From Bifidobacterium platyrrhinorum (GTDB taxonomy: Bacteria; Actinomycetota; Actinomycetes; Actinomycetales; Bifidobacteriaceae), in contig NZ_WHZV01000003.1 in assembly GCF_010667645.1 (NCBI RefSeq), positions 107,233-171,232 on the forward strand: a stretch of DNA of 64,000 bases, written 5' to 3'. Positions 62,439 through 64,000 of the stretch are shown here, piece after piece. The notes below the pieces were generated by a model that saw nothing but the letters and a program-made list of their open reading frames with translations, was not told where the DNA came from and searched no databases. A program made the position numbers and the translations under genes. Position 1 is the first letter of the stretch. Each line of letters begins with the position of its first letter.

Positions 62439-64000
62439 ACCGATGAGAAGAACCTGGCCGGCGGTGTTGGCGGCCATGAGCACGAAGAACGAGACGCAGG
62501 CGTCATGCCCCCGGTGCCGGTGGCGGACCGCGAACCGACGAGGCGCGAACACCACGGCGACGTGTTCGTCGACCCGTACGAGTGGATGCGCGACAAGGAC
62601 GCGCCGCGCACGCGCGACTACGTGGCGGCGCAGAACCGCCTGTGCGAGGCGCGCAACGCGCATCTCGAGGGGCTGCGCCACACCCTGTTCGACGAGCTGA
62701 AATCCCACGTGCAGGAGACCGACATGTCGGTGCCCGTACGCATCAACGACTACTGGTATTTCGCGCGCACCCGGGAGGGGCGCCAGTACGCGGTGCAGTG
62801 CCGCATGCCCGTGCGCGGTGCGGACGACTGGGACCCGCCGCAGGTCGACCCGTTCGGCGAACCCGGCACGCTGGCGGGGGAGAGCGCCGTCTTCGACGCG
62901 AACAAGGAGTCCGAAGGCCACGACTTCTTCCGCCTCGGCGGCATGGACCTGAGCCGCGACGGCCGGTGGATGCTCTACGGCGTCGACACCGCCGGCGACG
63001 AACGCTACGACTACCGCATCCGCGACCTCGAAACCGGCGAGGACCGGCCCGAGGTGTTCGCCGGCGTGGGCGGCGCCTGCTTCACGCCCGACGGCGGCTA
63101 CGTGTTCTGGGTGGAGCTCGACGACGCCTGGCGCCCCTGCGCCGTGTGGCGGCACAAGGTCGGCACGCCGGTCGGGGACGACGTGTGCGTGTACCGCGAG
63201 GAGGACGAACGCTTCTGGGTGGGCGTGGGCCTGAGCTTCGACGAGCGCAACATCGTGCTCGGCACCGGATCCAAGACCACCACCGAGGTGCTCATGCTGC
63301 CGGTGGACGATCCGGAAGGCGAATTCCGCGCGTTCATCCCGCGCAAGACGGACGTCGAATACGATGTGAGCTTCGCCTGCTTCGAAGGGGCGGGGGAGCA
63401 CGGCGCCGACCTGCCGCTCGCCGTCGTCTACCACAACGCGAAGAACCCGAACTTCGAGGTCGACGTCATCGACATGAGCCGCCACGAGCCGCCGTACACG
63501 CTCGGCGAGGGCGTGTGCGTGGCCGAGGGCTCGCCGTACGGCTGCGAACGCGGCGGCGGCGACAACCCCGGCAGGGCGATTACCGAGGCGTACTTCAACC
63601 CCGCGAACCCGGCCATCCTGCAGGGACTGCACGGGCTGGGCGTCGAAGGCATCTCCATCCACAGGCATTTCGTCACGCTCGCCTACCGCGCCGACGGCCT
63701 GCAGCACGTGGCCGTCATGCCCAAGGCGCTCGCCGCCGAGGACTTCCTCGCCGGCCGCCCGTGGCGGTTCACCGAACTGCTGCCCCCGGCGCTCGAGAAC
63801 GACTGGGACATGGTCGCCGACGACCGCGACCTGACCGGCGACCACGGCGAGACCCTGTGGGCCTCCGACTGGGACGCCGGCCACATGGGCGTCACCGACC
63901 ACACGTCGTCGTCCGACGGCGCCAGCGACGACCACCTGCCCGGCGAGACGCGCCGCCTCTATTCGATCGGCACCGGCGGCAACCCGTCGTACGACGCGCC
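62436..64000 (+). CDS. ptrB: Oligopeptidase B (prolyl oligopeptidase family), 5' part
   Basis: Open to the window end; 521 codons visible. The protein begins with a 20-residue polar tail, then the family start PPVPVADREPTRREHHGDVF and VDPYEWMRDKDAPRTRDYVA. Further motifs (VRINDYWYFARTREGRQY, GMDLSRDGRWMLYGVDTAGD) fit the N-terminal beta-propeller of oligopeptidase B. The catalytic domain lies beyond the edge. Serine peptidase that cuts short peptides after basic residues. Confidence 0.9.
   Translation, partial: MTDEKNLAGGVGGHEHEERDAGVMPPVPVADREPTRREHHGDVFVDPYEWMRDKDAPRTRDYVAAQNRLCEARNAHLEGLRHTLFDELKSHVQETDMSVPVRINDYWYFARTREGRQYAVQCRMPVRGADDWDPPQVDPFGEPGTLAGESAVFDANKESEGHDFFRLGGMDLSRDGRWMLYGVDTAGDERYDYRIRDLETGEDRPEVFAGVGGACFTPDGGYVFWVELDDAWRPCAVWRHKVGTPVGDDVCVYREEDERFWVGVGLSFDERNIVLGTGSKTTTEVLMLPVDDPEGEFRAFIPRKTDVEYDVSFACFEGAGEHGADLPLAVVYHNAKNPNFEVDVIDMSRHEPPYTLGEGVCVAEGSPYGCERGGGDNPGRAITEAYFNPANPAILQGLHGLGVEGISIHRHFVTLAYRADGLQHVAVMPKALAAEDFLAGRPWRFTELLPPALENDWDMVADDRDLTGDHGETLWASDWDAGHMGVTDHTSSSDGASDDHLPGETRRLYSIGTGGNPSYDA

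Overview
The window looks like a chromosomal stretch of a high-GC actinobacterium, most probably a Bifidobacterium. The reasons are the GC-rich codon use, the gene set (FadD-type acyl-CoA ligase, Dpp/Opp transporter, CydDC-like fused exporter, oligopeptidase B, stand-alone GcvH, DUF4012 protein in a polysaccharide locus) and a type II-C CRISPR repeat of the kind I associate with bifidobacteria. No tRNA, rRNA, prophage or intact insertion sequence was seen. The genus is an inference; the species was not resolved.

Layout. 0-17 kb is housekeeping and transport: a long-chain acyl-CoA ligase (minus strand), a five-gene peptide/nickel-type ABC importer with overlapping start/stop codons, a 1211-residue fused ABC exporter, a sugar-porter MFS protein with a long cytosolic tail, an aldo/keto reductase coupled to a membrane-anchored HNH nuclease, and an Nramp metal transporter. 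16.7-18.1 kb holds a cluster of imperfect inverted repeats followed by a DUF559 nuclease-like gene.

18.7-49.8 kb is an exopolysaccharide (EPS) locus: priming glycosyl-phosphate transferase, DUF4012 protein, UDP-glucuronate 4-epimerase, UDP-glucose dehydrogenase, two further epimerases, three glycosyltransferases, Wzy polymerase, two acetyltransferases, Wzx flippase, an RmlC-like cupin, the dTDP-rhamnose genes (rmlB, an rmlC-rmlD fusion with a shortened reductase, rmlA), a second polymerase-like protein, a fused Wzz/BY-kinase and a low-molecular-weight tyrosine phosphatase. UDP-GlcA/GalA and dTDP-rhamnose are therefore likely building blocks. Two defence systems sit inside this locus: a complete type II-C CRISPR-Cas module (17 full repeats, cas2, cas1, cas9 and a tracrRNA) at 22.3-28.3 kb, and a HEPN/Abi-like gene between rmlB and rmlCD.

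50-64 kb returns to cell-envelope and general functions: a small surface protein, an XRE regulator with a four-TM partner, a G5/lysozyme-like secreted protein, a large Asn/Gly-rich membrane protein, thioredoxin, a NUDIX-like protein, an alpha/beta hydrolase, NudC, an L,D-transpeptidase, GcvH, an App1-family phosphatase and the 5' part of oligopeptidase B. Three different tandem-repeat arrays occupy the gaps at 58.0 and 60.0-60.5 kb.

The most notable new-looking signals are: (1) a G-run/C-run element placed 3-6 bases upstream of the -10 box of five EPS-locus promoters, a candidate shared operator; (2) a CRISPR array whose crRNA strand opposes the cas operon, with an extended -10 motif inside each repeat, a terminator at the array end and a tracrRNA with its own promoter; (3) paired ATGTGA-N8-TCACAT palindromes 21 bp apart; (4) the 16.8-17.2 kb inverted-repeat cluster; (5) substitutions or truncations at key positions in the rhamnose-type enzymes.
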